Below are positions 48,496-57,431 of a stretch of 64,000 bases of DNA, piece after piece. Where the stretch lies: the NCBI GenBank assembly GCA_024742665.1, contig JANSYA010000001.1, positions 1,319,001 to 1,383,000 on the forward strand. The letters are read 5' to 3'. Within the stretch, counting starts at the first letter, position 1; each line of letters begins with the position of its first letter. The position numbers and the translations under genes were made by a program. The notes below the pieces were generated by a model, which saw nothing but the letters and a program-made list of their open reading frames with translations, did not search any database and was not told where the DNA came from. This DNA is from a bacterium. GTDB taxonomy: Bacteria > Spirochaetota > Leptospiria > Leptospirales > Leptonemataceae.

Positions 48496-49842
48496 GTGAG
48501 TGAAGGCATCTTTGACAAACCGGTGAAAATCACCGAAAAGTATCTGCAGTTTTATTCCGCGGCCCAGCTGCGGGATTTCGCCGAAAGATATACGCCCCCG
48601 GAAGAAAAATTCGAATTCGCTTTCGCCGAGCCGGTCAAATCCGGGGCGGGGGAAGTCTATATCCCCGCGGGCATGACCATCAACGAAGCGCGGCTCGAGA
48701 ATCTCGACAAATTCGACCCGCACAATCCGAACTACCGGGTGCAGATTTCCGCCGAGCTTTTGACGGTCATCTGTCAAATGCTCAAGCGGGTTTTCCTGAG
48801 CCACCTGCAGGGCCGCCGCGCCGACTTCATGCAAATTTTGTTTTCGGATATTCCCGGTTCGTCCTTCGCCGGCATCATTCAAAACGCGCTGTTTAATCGC
48901 CTCAACAACGAGAAGCGCATGCTCACTCTGTGGCTCTTGAAAATTTACGAGCAGGATCGCAAGAGCTTCCGCCATCATGCGCGCTTCGGTATGTACGCTC
49001 TGAGCGTGGCCTTCGTCATTCAGCGGCGCGGATCCTTTACGCATCGCTATTGTTTCCAGGGCGGACTGGTCGCCGACATCAACGGGGTCAACAGCCCGCT
49101 CTTAGAAGAGCCGATGTTCGATTTGCCGAACAACGTAAAGCTCGACTACGCTCTGCGCGCCGCCGACGCCTCTCAGAAGCTGGGCTTAGAAGCGACAGTG
49201 GTCGACGGCCTGCGCAACCATTTGAATCCGCCCGATAGCGCCGAAGCTCAAGCGGCCGAACCGGCGCCGACTTCGTTTTTAGACGATGAAGACGATGACG
49301 AAGAAGAGCAGGCCCCGGACGCAGGCGATGAAGGCGACGAGGATATAGCCGGCGCCGAAAACGACGGCGCGGACAGTCCGCGCACCGAGGGCGCAAAAAA
49401 GAAAGCCGGCCGCGCCGTGCAGTCGATCCTGCAGATTACGCGCTTTATTATGGACGCCGAGAAAAAGAAACTCGATCCGGAAGTGCAGCTGAAGAATTTG
49501 ATCGCGGGCCTTGCGTACTACAGTGAGAAGGGCGCGCTGCCGCCCCACTACGCCAACCCGATCCTCGCGAAGTGCCGTTCGTACGGTCCGATGATTCGCA
49601 AGATGAAAATTATCGCGCGCCTGGAATCGAAGTGCGTCAAAAACGATCCCGACGCGGCGTGGGCCTATCCGAAGCCCGACGCCAGCCAGGTGCTGTGTTT
49701 GAAACATCGCCAGGACTGTCCGAATTTCGTGCAGGGGCGTCCGCTCTCGATCGTTTCGGAATACAGCGAGGCCTTCGTCGCGAAGCCCCTGGCGGTCGGC
49801 GAGTACGCCAAGTGCACGCTGGCCCGACAGCTGCCGGAATAA
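48496..49842 (+). CDS. Unknown protein, possibly a degenerate HD-GYP-like domain
   Basis: 448 residues from a GTG at 48496. I do not recognise the family with certainty. The N-terminus (VYIPAGMTINEARLENLDKF) looks like the lead-in domain of HD-GYP phosphodiesterases. Residues 165-235 (FGMYALSVAFVIQRRGSF, then FQGGLVADINGV) resemble an HD-type helical core in which the catalytic His-Asp pairs are replaced. An acidic linker (DDEDDDEEEQ) lies near 275-310, and residues 325-445 form a second helical part with several Cys. No signal peptide or TM. A non-catalytic nucleotide-signal or scaffold role is a guess from fold resemblance only. Confidence 0.4.
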   Translation: MSEGIFDKPVKITEKYLQFYSAAQLRDFAERYTPPEEKFEFAFAEPVKSGAGEVYIPAGMTINEARLENLDKFDPHNPNYRVQISAELLTVICQMLKRVFLSHLQGRRADFMQILFSDIPGSSFAGIIQNALFNRLNNEKRMLTLWLLKIYEQDRKSFRHHARFGMYALSVAFVIQRRGSFTHRYCFQGGLVADINGVNSPLLEEPMFDLPNNVKLDYALRAADASQKLGLEATVVDGLRNHLNPPDSAEAQAAEPAPTSFLDDEDDDEEEQAPDAGDEGDEDIAGAENDGADSPRTEGAKKKAGRAVQSILQITRFIMDAEKKKLDPEVQLKNLIAGLAYYSEKGALPPHYANPILAKCRSYGPMIRKMKIIARLESKCVKNDPDAAWAYPKPDASQVLCLKHRQDCPNFVQGRPLSIVSEYSEAFVAKPLAVGEYAKCTLARQLPE

Positions 49843-49879
49843 CAGCTGACAATTCGAAGCGTGCGCGTACTCTGTCGCG

Positions 49880-50440
49880 ATGTCCGCTGAATTGACCAAG
49901 CATCTGATCGATGAGCGTTTGCTCGGAGAGACTCTCGCCCGGGCCCGGGCTTCCGAACGTCGGCGCACCAATTTTAATTTTCACGGCGACATGCAAGAGA
50001 ATCCGCATCGCTTTTTGAACGTGATGCTGCGCGATACCTATATCACGCCGCACCGCCATCTCGCTCCGCCCAAAGCCGAAAGCTTTTTGATTCTGGAAGG
50101 TCGGGTCGCTTTCTTTACTTTCGACGACGACGGAGCAATCGTCGCCTGCGATCTACTGGGAGCGAAAACGAATATAACAGCCGAAGGCTCCTACGCTCAA
50201 GCTGCCGCCGCCGCGTCTTCTGGCGTGCCGCTGAATTTCGGCATCGACATCTCGCCGGGCTACTGGCATACTCTCGTGGTCCTGAGCGATCACGCGATTT
50301 GTTTCGAAGTCAAGCCCGGCCCCTATCGCGTGAGCGACGACAAAGAATTCGCGCCCTGGGCGCCCCACGAAGGCGTCGCCGCGCCGGAAGAGATCCGCGC
50401 CTATCAAACAAAACTAATGGAGCGCGTGCCGCACCTGTGA
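49880..50440 (+). CDS. WbuC-family cupin metalloprotein
   Basis: 186 residues. Residues 25-70 (RRRTNFNFHGDMQENPHRFLN) are the conserved N-terminal region of WbuC-like proteins. The cupin barrel follows: YITPHRHLAPPKAESFLILEG with the metal-ligand His, His and Glu, and the second cupin strand SPGYWHTLVVLSD with the third His. The enzyme activity of this family is not known; some members sit in polysaccharide gene clusters. Here it overlaps an iron transporter-like gene by 4 nt (GTGA), so both are translationally coupled. Confidence 0.8.
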   Translation: MSAELTKHLIDERLLGETLARARASERRRTNFNFHGDMQENPHRFLNVMLRDTYITPHRHLAPPKAESFLILEGRVAFFTFDDDGAIVACDLLGAKTNITAEGSYAQAAAAASSGVPLNFGIDISPGYWHTLVVLSDHAICFEVKPGPYRVSDDKEFAPWAPHEGVAAPEEIRAYQTKLMERVPHL

Positions 50441-51327
50441 AACCCGCCGACCTGCGATTGATCCTTCGTTTGCAAAAAAACGAAATCACCGAACACCATA
50501 TCTATTTGCGCCTGGCCGATCAGGCGAAGGATCCGCAGAACGCGGAGCTGTTGCGCCGTATCGCCGCCGACGAGCTCAAGCACTACGAAGCCTGGCGTTC
50601 CGTTACGGGCCTTGCCGTACAATATTCGCGACCGCGATTATTGCTTTTCGTCGCTCTATCGCGCGTATTCGGTCTGGCCTTCGGGCTGCGATTGATGGAG
50701 CGCGGCGAAGAGCTGGCGAAGCAGGTCTATGAACGACTGGCGGACCGCTTCCCGGATTTTCGCCATCGCATTCTGATGGACGAGCAGCGTCACGAAAAGG
50801 AACTGATCGGCCTCTTAAACGACATTCGCCTGAGCTACGCCGGCTCGATCGTGCTGGGCTTAAACGACGCCCTCGTAGAATTCACCGGAACCCTGGCCGG
50901 CCTGACTCTGGCGATCCCCGACACGCGCATGATCGGGGTGACCGGAATCGTGCTGGGCGTCGCCGCGAGCCTGTCGATGGCCTCGTCGGAGTTTTTAAGT
51001 TCGCGCGAAAAGGACGCCGAACGCTCCGAGAGCGACGCCGCGGTTTCGCCGCTCAAGTCGGCGTTATATACCGGGGTGTCCTACGCTCTGACCGTGACGA
51101 TCTTAACGACGCCCTATTTTTTAACGGACCAGTTGCACATCGCCCTGGGCGCGATGCTGGGCGGGGCCGTGATCGTCATCGCCCTGTATACATTCTATAT
51201 TTCGACAGCTCGCAGCGCGCCCTTCTGGCCGCGCTTCCTGGAGATGCTCGCCATTTCGATGGGCGTCGCTGTGATCAGTTTCGGCGTGGGCTGGTTCCTG
51301 CGAATTTATATGAACGTGGAAGTTTAG
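50437..51327 (+). CDS. Ferritin-like / VIT1 (MbfA-type) membrane iron exporter
   Basis: 296 residues from a GTG at 50437 that overlaps the upstream stop. Residues 1-130 form a ferritin-like four-helix domain with iron-ligand motifs: E16/E19 (NEITEHH), E46-x-x-H49 in ADELKHYE, and E116-x-x-H119 in MDEQRHEKE. Residues 135-296 are a VIT1/CCC1-type membrane domain, starting with SIVLGLNDALVEFTGTLAGLT. This fusion matches the erythrin-vacuolar iron transport family, including MbfA, which exports iron and protects against peroxide in alpha-proteobacteria. The linker after residue 60 and before 135 is rich in Arg/Glu. Confidence 0.85.
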   Translation: MKPADLRLILRLQKNEITEHHIYLRLADQAKDPQNAELLRRIAADELKHYEAWRSVTGLAVQYSRPRLLLFVALSRVFGLAFGLRLMERGEELAKQVYERLADRFPDFRHRILMDEQRHEKELIGLLNDIRLSYAGSIVLGLNDALVEFTGTLAGLTLAIPDTRMIGVTGIVLGVAASLSMASSEFLSSREKDAERSESDAAVSPLKSALYTGVSYALTVTILTTPYFLTDQLHIALGAMLGGAVIVIALYTFYISTARSAPFWPRFLEMLAISMGVAVISFGVGWFLRIYMNVEV

Positions 51328-51456
51328 CGGCGTTTCAAGGGCGACAGAGGCGATGATCGCCGCCTGCGAATGATCGGCTGCGTTTATGATTTAAATCAGC
51401 TCGTTGAACCCGACTCGATCATAACCCGATGCGTTTCGCGTGGGCATAATCGGCGG

Positions 51457-52935
51457 ATGCTCGAACAACTCCAGCGCTACAGCCGCCCGGTTCCGCGCTA
51501 TACCAGCTATCCGACCGCGCCGGTCTTTCGCGAAGATTTCGCCGCCGAAGATTACGCATCGCTGCTCGGACGACCCGATCGCGGGCGTCGTCCGCTTTCG
51601 CTGTACTTTCACTTCCCGTTCTGTCGTAATATCTGTTTTTTTTGCGCGTGTACCGTAATCTATACCGCGAATAAAAAGCGAATGGCGCCTTATATGCGAC
51701 TCCTCGTGCGCGAGATGGATCTGGTGTTAGAGGCGCTCGCCGCGCGCGGCGAAGGCGAAGCCCGCGATGACGACGGCCGCCTGTTTCAGGCGGTGAGTCA
51801 GCTGCATTTCGGCGGCGGCACGCCGGGCTTCGCGAGTCCGGACGAGATTCGCGGCTTTCATCGCGAAATTACAAAACGCTTTCGCTTCGCACCGGACGCC
51901 GAACTGAGCGTCGAACTCGATCCCCGGGAAACCACCGATGAACACATCGCCGCCTATGCCGGGTGCGGATTCAATCGGGCGTCGCTGGGAGTGCAGGATC
52001 TCGATCCGAAGGTTCAGCGGGCGGTCAATCGCGTGCAGCCTTTCGACGAACTGGAGATCCTGCTGACCAAACTGCGCGAAGCGGGCTTTCGCGGTATCAA
52101 TCTGGATTTAATCTACGGACTGCCGCACCAGACGCCGGAAGGTTTCGCGCAGACGATCGACGGTGTGCTGAGCCTGCAGCCCGATCGCCTGAGTCTATTT
52201 CAGTTCGCCTATCTGCCGCAGCTCAAGCAGCATCAGCAGCGCATCAACGCGGAAGCCCTGCCGGAAGTGCGCACGCGCCTGGAAATCCTGTCGAATTCGA
52301 TCGAGCAGTTGACCCGGGCCGGCTATGTTTATATCGGTATGGATCACTTCGCGCGTCCGGACGATCCGATGGCGATCGCCGCGAGCCGGGGCGAGCTCGA
52401 ACGGAATTTCCAGGGTTATACCGTGCCGCCGGGTATGCACAGCGATGCCTCCGACGATGCTGCGCGTGAACGGGGTTCCGCTTCTGCTGCCTATGAGCAG
52501 GGTTCCGATTTATTGGCCTTCGGAGTGTCGGCGATCGGGGATCTCGGCGACGCGTACGTTCAGAATACCCGCCATCTGAAAACATACGAAAGCGAAGTGC
52601 TCGCCGGCCGGCTGCCTGTCGATCGCGGGCTCGTGCTAAACGCCGACGATCACGAGCGGCGCCGGATCATCATGCTTTTGATCTGTCGCTTCGAGCTGGA
52701 ATACGATTCGGGGTTTCGCGCGCGATACGCTCCGGAATTCGAAGTCCTGGCCGGCTTTCACGCCGAGGGGCTGGTGGAAATCGAGGAGCCTTCGTTTTCG
52801 AAGACGGCGAATCGACCGGGACGCCTGCGCGTTACCGAGGCCGGCAAATTTGTGATTCGCAATATCTGCCAGGTCTTCGACGCTTATACGAGAGAACTCG
52901 CCGCTCGCGGCCAGCAGTTCAGCAAGAGCGTCTGA
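51457..52935 (+). CDS. hemN: Oxygen-independent coproporphyrinogen III oxidase
   Basis: 492 residues from the ATG at 51457, chosen because MLEQLQRYSRPVPRYTSYPTA is the usual HemN start region. The radical SAM cluster ligands are C56, C60 and C63, with the extra Cys C65 of true HemN (FCRNICFFCAC). Later motifs are LHFGGGTPGF, SVELDPRETT and DLIYGLPHQTPE. It decarboxylates coproporphyrinogen III in haem synthesis without oxygen, in keeping with low-oxygen respiration through the cbb3 oxidase nearby. A poorly conserved insert near residues 320-345 is not seen in E. coli HemN. Confidence 0.92.
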   Translation: MLEQLQRYSRPVPRYTSYPTAPVFREDFAAEDYASLLGRPDRGRRPLSLYFHFPFCRNICFFCACTVIYTANKKRMAPYMRLLVREMDLVLEALAARGEGEARDDDGRLFQAVSQLHFGGGTPGFASPDEIRGFHREITKRFRFAPDAELSVELDPRETTDEHIAAYAGCGFNRASLGVQDLDPKVQRAVNRVQPFDELEILLTKLREAGFRGINLDLIYGLPHQTPEGFAQTIDGVLSLQPDRLSLFQFAYLPQLKQHQQRINAEALPEVRTRLEILSNSIEQLTRAGYVYIGMDHFARPDDPMAIAASRGELERNFQGYTVPPGMHSDASDDAARERGSASAAYEQGSDLLAFGVSAIGDLGDAYVQNTRHLKTYESEVLAGRLPVDRGLVLNADDHERRRIIMLLICRFELEYDSGFRARYAPEFEVLAGFHAEGLVEIEEPSFSKTANRPGRLRVTEAGKFVIRNICQVFDAYTRELAARGQQFSKSV

Positions 52936-52960
52936 GCCTGATTCGATTCGTCGTTCTTAT

Positions 52961-53380
52961 TTATTCCGGATTTACCGGACGATCGGCCAGAGCCGCGACT
53001 TCCTGAAACCAGGTGGCGAAGTCCGCGTATCGTTCGAGGGGCGGTTCGTCTCCCAGTAGAACGTATACGACGGGATGGTCGGGGCCTTCCAGGGACAGAT
53101 CTTCGCGGGCGAAAGCGAAACGATCGTCGTTCCAGCGCGCGAAGGCCAGGAATTCCTGCGACTCAAGCTCGATGATCACGGGCTCGATGAAATAAAAATT
53201 GGCGATGTCGTAGCAGCCGGCGGTGAGCACGCGCGCGAAGCTCTTTGGAAAGCGCAGCGAAAACTGTTCTTCCCAGCTGCGAATGTCTTCGGTCTTGAAT
53301 TCAGTCGCGGATTGATCGAATAGACCGTGCTCTTTGAGTCTCGTTAGAGTGCTTTCGATGATTGTCCGGGGTTCGTTCAT
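52961..53380 (-). CDS. SMI1/KNR4-like (SUKH) domain protein
   Basis: 139 residues. One compact domain: an N-terminal helix, TEDIRSWEEQFSLRFPKSFARVL near residues 30-52 (the helix and the FPKSF turn are typical of SMI1/KNR4), a central YDIANFYFIEP strand, FLAFARWNDDRFAFAREDL, and a C-terminal helix WFQEVAAL. In bacteria such domains are often immunity proteins to contact-dependent toxins, but no toxin gene is adjacent and a housekeeping role is equally possible. Confidence 0.55.
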   Translation of the reverse strand: MNEPRTIIESTLTRLKEHGLFDQSATEFKTEDIRSWEEQFSLRFPKSFARVLTAGCYDIANFYFIEPVIIELESQEFLAFARWNDDRFAFAREDLSLEGPDHPVVYVLLGDEPPLERYADFATWFQEVAALADRPVNPE

Positions 53381-53443
53381 AGTATAAACCTTGCTGATAG
53401 AGTTAGAAAAGTGAAAATTATGATCAGGTGATCTCAGATGATT

Positions 53444-54265
53444 TTATAAAAATAAAGTCGGCGGCGTATGGCAGATCGGCTCCGCCGCGTCTTCGCCCCC
53501 GGGGGAGATTATGATACTGGAGCGCGCGCCGAGCATCGCCACACCGGCGATCAACAGCGCGACTCCCGCGAAGCGCCTGGCCTTCGCAAACCAGACTGAA
53601 TGCAGCGCCGCCGTCCGTCCCAGTCGTTGACCGCCCCAGGCGATCAGCGCGGCGCCAGGGATCGTGCCCAAAACGAAGCCGCCCGAGAGTGCGCCCCCCG
53701 CAATAGCATTGCCCGAACCGGCGGCCAGCAACCAGAGGGGAATCAAGGGACCGCAGGGCAGGAGGGCGCTGAGCGTTCCGGCGACCAGCGAAACCGACGC
53801 GCTGCGACTGCCGTTTGAAGATACACCCTCTGGCGATGTATCTTCTGTCGACCTGACTCCGGTCGGGGCGACATCCTGGCTCGGCCGGCGCGTCAGTCGA
53901 TTCATGCGATTGACGAGCCAGCGCGTCAGCGCGGTGAAGTCCGGAAAAATCTTCGCGCGAATTCGCGCCGGCATCAGTCGCGCGGCGCCGAATAAAATGA
54001 AGGTCGCGGCCATGAAGTACAGCGATAGATGTTGAATCGCCGCGAAGTCGCCGGCGAAATTGAGCGAAGCGCCCAGAAGACCGGCGGCAGCGCCCGTGGC
54101 GATATATCCGCCGACGCGTCCAATCTGATAGGCCGGTCCGCCCGCGCCGAATAAAACGAAGAGCGGCCCGCACATTAGGGCGCAGTGGGGCGTGGCCGCC
54201 AGGCCGGCGAAGAAGCTACCGAGGGGCAGCAGGATCAAAAGGCTGTGAATGTCGAAGGGATCCAT
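53444..54265 (-). CDS. TauE/SafE (UreH/DsbD-type) family membrane protein linked to oxidase assembly
   Basis: 273 residues with about six hydrophobic segments in two halves. The paired Cys/Pro motifs are HCALMCGPL near residue 28 and LLPCGPLIPLW near 165, typical of the CcdA-like family often encoded beside ccoS and ccoI. It is thought to help supply copper or reductant for cbb3 oxidase maturation. A long polar loop (residues 115-150) separates the halves. It lies 41 nt downstream of ccoS. Confidence 0.75.
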   Translation of the reverse strand: MDPFDIHSLLILLPLGSFFAGLAATPHCALMCGPLFVLFGAGGPAYQIGRVGGYIATGAAAGLLGASLNFAGDFAAIQHLSLYFMAATFILFGAARLMPARIRAKIFPDFTALTRWLVNRMNRLTRRPSQDVAPTGVRSTEDTSPEGVSSNGSRSASVSLVAGTLSALLPCGPLIPLWLLAAGSGNAIAGGALSGGFVLGTIPGAALIAWGGQRLGRTAALHSVWFAKARRFAGVALLIAGVAMLGARSSIIISPGGEDAAEPICHTPPTLFL

Positions 54266-54306
54266 GAATATCGTTTTAAGTTATCGATCGGACTCCGTTT
54301 CTGTTT

Positions 54307-54495
54307 CTACTCCGATTCCGTTTTAGGCCGGACGTAGGCCTCGGCTTCAGCTTCGGTATCGCTTTCAAACAGCATCCGCCTGGCCGGCGATTCGATGTCG
54401 TCGAACTGTCGCCCCCGATAGGCCCAGAAAAAAATTCCGAGAAAGAGCACGCCGACCGCAGTGGCCAGAAATAATAATACGCCGATGATTTCCAT
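54307..54495 (-). CDS. ccoS: cbb3 oxidase assembly protein CcoS
   Basis: 62 residues from the ATG at 54495. One N-terminal membrane helix (MEIIGVLLFLATAVGVLF and GIFFWAYRGRQFDD) and a short acidic tail; the WAYRGRQFDDIESPARRML block is the family hallmark. It is needed for cofactor insertion into cbb3 oxidase, together with CcoI. It starts 2 nt after the ccoI stop codon. Confidence 0.9.
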   Translation of the reverse strand: MEIIGVLLFLATAVGVLFLGIFFWAYRGRQFDDIESPARRMLFESDTEAEAEAYVRPKTESE

Positions 54496-54497
54496 AT

Positions 54498-57350
54498 TCA
54501 ACTCGCTTCCGATGGTCCGCGAAATCCCACGCGAAAGATCGCCGATGAACCGATGACGGTCAAAGAACTGAGCGCCATAAAGAGCGCGCACCAGATCGGC
54601 AGGAGCAATCCCGCGGCCGCCAGCGGAATCATGATCGCGTTATAAAGTAAAGAGAAAGCCAGATTCGCCCGCATGACGCGCCGCGCCGAGCCCGCGATGC
54701 GGATGGCCGCGCTGAGTTCCGACAAACGATTGTTAAGCAATACAATGCCCGCCTGTTCCAGCGAAAGCGGGGCGCTCAATGCGTGCACGACAGACAGATC
54801 CGCCGCCGCGAGAGCCGGTGCGTCGTTAAAGCCGTCGCCGACCATGCAAACCGGTCCGGGCATTTTTCGTAGATGCCGGGCTTTCTCGGCCGGCAGCAGG
54901 CTCGCGTGAACCGCCGTGGCGGGTACGTCGAGTTCCGTCGCCAGCCGCAGGGCCGGTTGTTCCTGATCGCCGGTTAAGATCGAAACCTTCGCACCGCGCT
55001 CGCGTAAAAAGTCGAGCGTCTGGCGCGCGTCCGGGCGGGCCATGTCGCTCAGGGCGAAGACGGCCAGCAAGCGCTCGCCCCGGGCCAGCCCGACGAGGGT
55101 CGCGTGCTCCGGCGCTCCCAGTTCTTGCTGGAGCCGGTCGCGCTGTGCTGCGAGATCGAGAAAGGCCAGAGAACCCAGGCGTAATTCTTCTTCCGGTAGA
55201 TACAGGCCGCGACCCGCGACGGTCTGCACGCGATCGGAACGTTGGTCTTCGGGCGAAGCTTCGGCTGCGCTTTGCGCCGCGTCGTCGCGGTCGCTGTCGA
55301 CTTCTGAATCGGCGGCAGGCGTCGCCCGGCGCGCGAAGTCCAGCAGAGCCAGGCCGATGGGATGCATTGTGCCGCTTTCCAGCAGGCGAATCGATTCGAG
55401 GGTTTGGCTTAGCGTATCGTTAAAGCTCTCGTCGCTGCTGTAGATTCGACTGGCGATGACCCGTGGGCGTCCGGTCGTGAGGGTTCCGGTTTTATCAAAA
55501 CAAAAGTTGCGGATTGTGTCGATCTCTTCGAGCACGCGTCCGTCGCGAAAGAGCACGCCTTCGCGCAGCCCTCGAAAAAGAGCCGCCCCGGCCGCTGTCG
55601 GAACCGACAGGGCCAGGGCGCAGGGACAACTTACAATCAACACCGATACCGCCGCGAGCAGGGCCTGGTCCAGGCCCGCTTCGGCGATACCATAAAAGTA
55701 CGTGAACGACGCCGCGGCGACGGCGATGACCGCGAAACCGAACCAGGGCACGAGCCGTCCCGTTCCGCGTTCGATGCGCGAACGACGATCGCCGGTCGCG
55801 TCGGTCATGCGCGAGAGAATTCCCAGGGAGCTGTCCCGGGGAGTCGCGCTGATTTTTAATAGTGCGAAGCTATCGGTCTTGCCGCCGATTAAAATGATGC
55901 GCGAGCCGGCCAGCAAGCGATCGCCGGCGGTGCGGGCGACGCTTCGGGCTTCGCCGGTTAAGACCGCTTCGTCTACATCGCAGGAGTGCGCTCCCGTGAG
56001 CACGCCGTCGGCCGGCACGCTGTCCCCGGCGCGCAGCAGCACCAGATCGCCAGGGGCCAGATCGTTGACCGGAATCATTTCCGTGCGCGGGGACTCCGAG
56101 TCAGAATTCGCATTCGCATTCGCAGGCTGCAGGCGAAAGCAGTAGTCGGGCAGGGGACGCAGCAGACTTTCCATCCGTTCGCGTTGCCCCAGGCGCGCGC
56201 GCCACTCCAGGTAGCGGCCGATCAGCAGCAAAAACACGATCATGGCGACGCTGTCGAAATAGACTTCCGAGGTCGCGGCGATCGTCGTCAGGCCCGTGGC
56301 AAGCTCGACTCCGACCTCTAAGCCGGCGTTTAATCCGGCGAGTATGGGCCGCAGAAAAACGAAAGCGGAATAAAAGTACGCCGCCGATATCCCGGCGCTG
56401 ATCAGCACGTTCATGCCCGGAATGCCCGTGCGAAAGAAACCGCGCCACCCGCGATGGAAGCCGCGTGCGGCGTATAAAAAAACCGGCGTGGTCAATACGA
56501 ACTGCATCCATTCGAAGAGACGCTTGTATTCGGCCGGCAGGCTGCCGTCGAAATAACCGCTCCACAGGGCGATGCTCAACATCATCGTATTGCCCGCGGC
56601 GAAACCCGACAGCACGATCTTCCATAAAAGCCCGCGACCTTCTTCGCGCAGGGCTTCGGTTTTCCGCCCGGGCTTTAACGGTACACCGTCGTAGCCGACC
56701 AGACGCAGCTGGCGGATCGCACGGGATATGAAACGTTGTCCGGGCGCAGTCCGCGTCGGGTCTGCTTCGTCGCGTGGACGCTCGCCGGGATCGTCGCTTG
56801 CGCGAAAGTCGACGCGGGCCCGGCCGGTTTCGTAGTCTACGGCGACGCGCTCGACTTCCGGCAGGCGTTCCAGGCTGCGTTCGCAGACCAGCACGCAGGA
56901 CTGGCAGTGAATGCCGCGAACGTCGAGCTCCAATCGCAGACCGCCGGCGTCATCATCGGCGCGATCGTCGCCCGCGCGTCGCGAGTCGGAGCGCCGGCTT
57001 TGCAAATACTCCGCGGCGATCTCGGGTAGATCATAGGCCAGCAGCTCGGGATCTTCGTCGGCCGGCTCCGCCGCAACGAATTCAGGCAGCGCTCGTCCCT
57101 GCAGGATATGCCAGGCGGCCACGCAGCCGGTGCAGCAAAATAAATAATCTTCGGTCGTCGCGCCTGTACTGATCGGAGCGCTGACGACTTGCAGGCAGAG
57201 CTCGCCGCAGTGCCGACAGCGGGGCGTCGCGCCGGTCTGGTCCGGAATGCCTTCGCGGCCTGGACCAGGCTCCGCGTCGGACTCCCGGCGGGCGCCGGAT
57301 TGCAATTGTCTCGAAACTCTGGACACGACGGCATTGTGCCACGTTTGCAA
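54498..57350 (-). CDS. ccoI: Copper-translocating P-type ATPase CcoI (FixI)
   Basis: 950 residues, longer than usual because of low-complexity insertions near residues 95-140 and 720-740. Order: Cys-rich N-terminus (C45, C48, C72, C73, C76), heavy-metal-associated domain with C149 and C152 in GIHCQSCV, several TM segments, the CPC signature SCPCALALSVPTAAG near 580, phosphorylation site DKTGTLTTG near 635, and GDGFNDAPALAAADL near 860. It delivers copper to cbb3 oxidase. It is divergent from ccoN, sharing an 81-bp promoter region. Confidence 0.9.
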   Translation of the reverse strand: MQTWHNAVVSRVSRQLQSGARRESDAEPGPGREGIPDQTGATPRCRHCGELCLQVVSAPISTGATTEDYLFCCTGCVAAWHILQGRALPEFVAAEPADEDPELLAYDLPEIAAEYLQSRRSDSRRAGDDRADDDAGGLRLELDVRGIHCQSCVLVCERSLERLPEVERVAVDYETGRARVDFRASDDPGERPRDEADPTRTAPGQRFISRAIRQLRLVGYDGVPLKPGRKTEALREEGRGLLWKIVLSGFAAGNTMMLSIALWSGYFDGSLPAEYKRLFEWMQFVLTTPVFLYAARGFHRGWRGFFRTGIPGMNVLISAGISAAYFYSAFVFLRPILAGLNAGLEVGVELATGLTTIAATSEVYFDSVAMIVFLLLIGRYLEWRARLGQRERMESLLRPLPDYCFRLQPANANANSDSESPRTEMIPVNDLAPGDLVLLRAGDSVPADGVLTGAHSCDVDEAVLTGEARSVARTAGDRLLAGSRIILIGGKTDSFALLKISATPRDSSLGILSRMTDATGDRRSRIERGTGRLVPWFGFAVIAVAAASFTYFYGIAEAGLDQALLAAVSVLIVSCPCALALSVPTAAGAALFRGLREGVLFRDGRVLEEIDTIRNFCFDKTGTLTTGRPRVIASRIYSSDESFNDTLSQTLESIRLLESGTMHPIGLALLDFARRATPAADSEVDSDRDDAAQSAAEASPEDQRSDRVQTVAGRGLYLPEEELRLGSLAFLDLAAQRDRLQQELGAPEHATLVGLARGERLLAVFALSDMARPDARQTLDFLRERGAKVSILTGDQEQPALRLATELDVPATAVHASLLPAEKARHLRKMPGPVCMVGDGFNDAPALAAADLSVVHALSAPLSLEQAGIVLLNNRLSELSAAIRIAGSARRVMRANLAFSLLYNAIMIPLAAAGLLLPIWCALFMALSSLTVIGSSAIFRVGFRGPSEAS
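56106..56123 (-). repeat. Hexanucleotide (ATTCGC)3 tract inside ccoI
   Basis: Three ATTCGC units (GCGAAT on the coding strand) encoding ANANAN in the loop before the PVNDLAPGD segment. It is the same hexamer as in the hydrolase gene at 44957. Confidence 0.8.
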
Positions 57351-57382
57351 TCAATATATATGATAAAGCTCATGGACGGTTC

Positions 57383-57401
57383 CTGATGAAGTTCATATCA
57401 G
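57383..57401. promoter_or_regulatory. Dyad CTGAT-N9-ATCAG in the ccoI/ccoN divergent promoter
   Basis: Five-base arms around a 9-base spacer, with an inner TGAAgTTCA dyad. It resembles an FNR-type half-site pair in sequence (TGAT/ATCA) but the spacing is wrong for FNR (N4). It is the only clear symmetry in the 81-bp region between ccoI and ccoN. Weak. Confidence 0.25.
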
Positions 57402-57431
57402 AAACCCCAAATTCGCTGCACATTCCCCGGC

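Noticed and set aside
48397..49044. N-terminal extension of ctaA
   Set aside because: It is antisense to the 448-residue gene and precedes the natural haem A synthase start at 48396.
57351..57431. FNR box before ccoN
   Set aside because: TGAT and ATCA half-sites exist but the spacing is 9 rather than 4; kept only as a low-confidence dyad.
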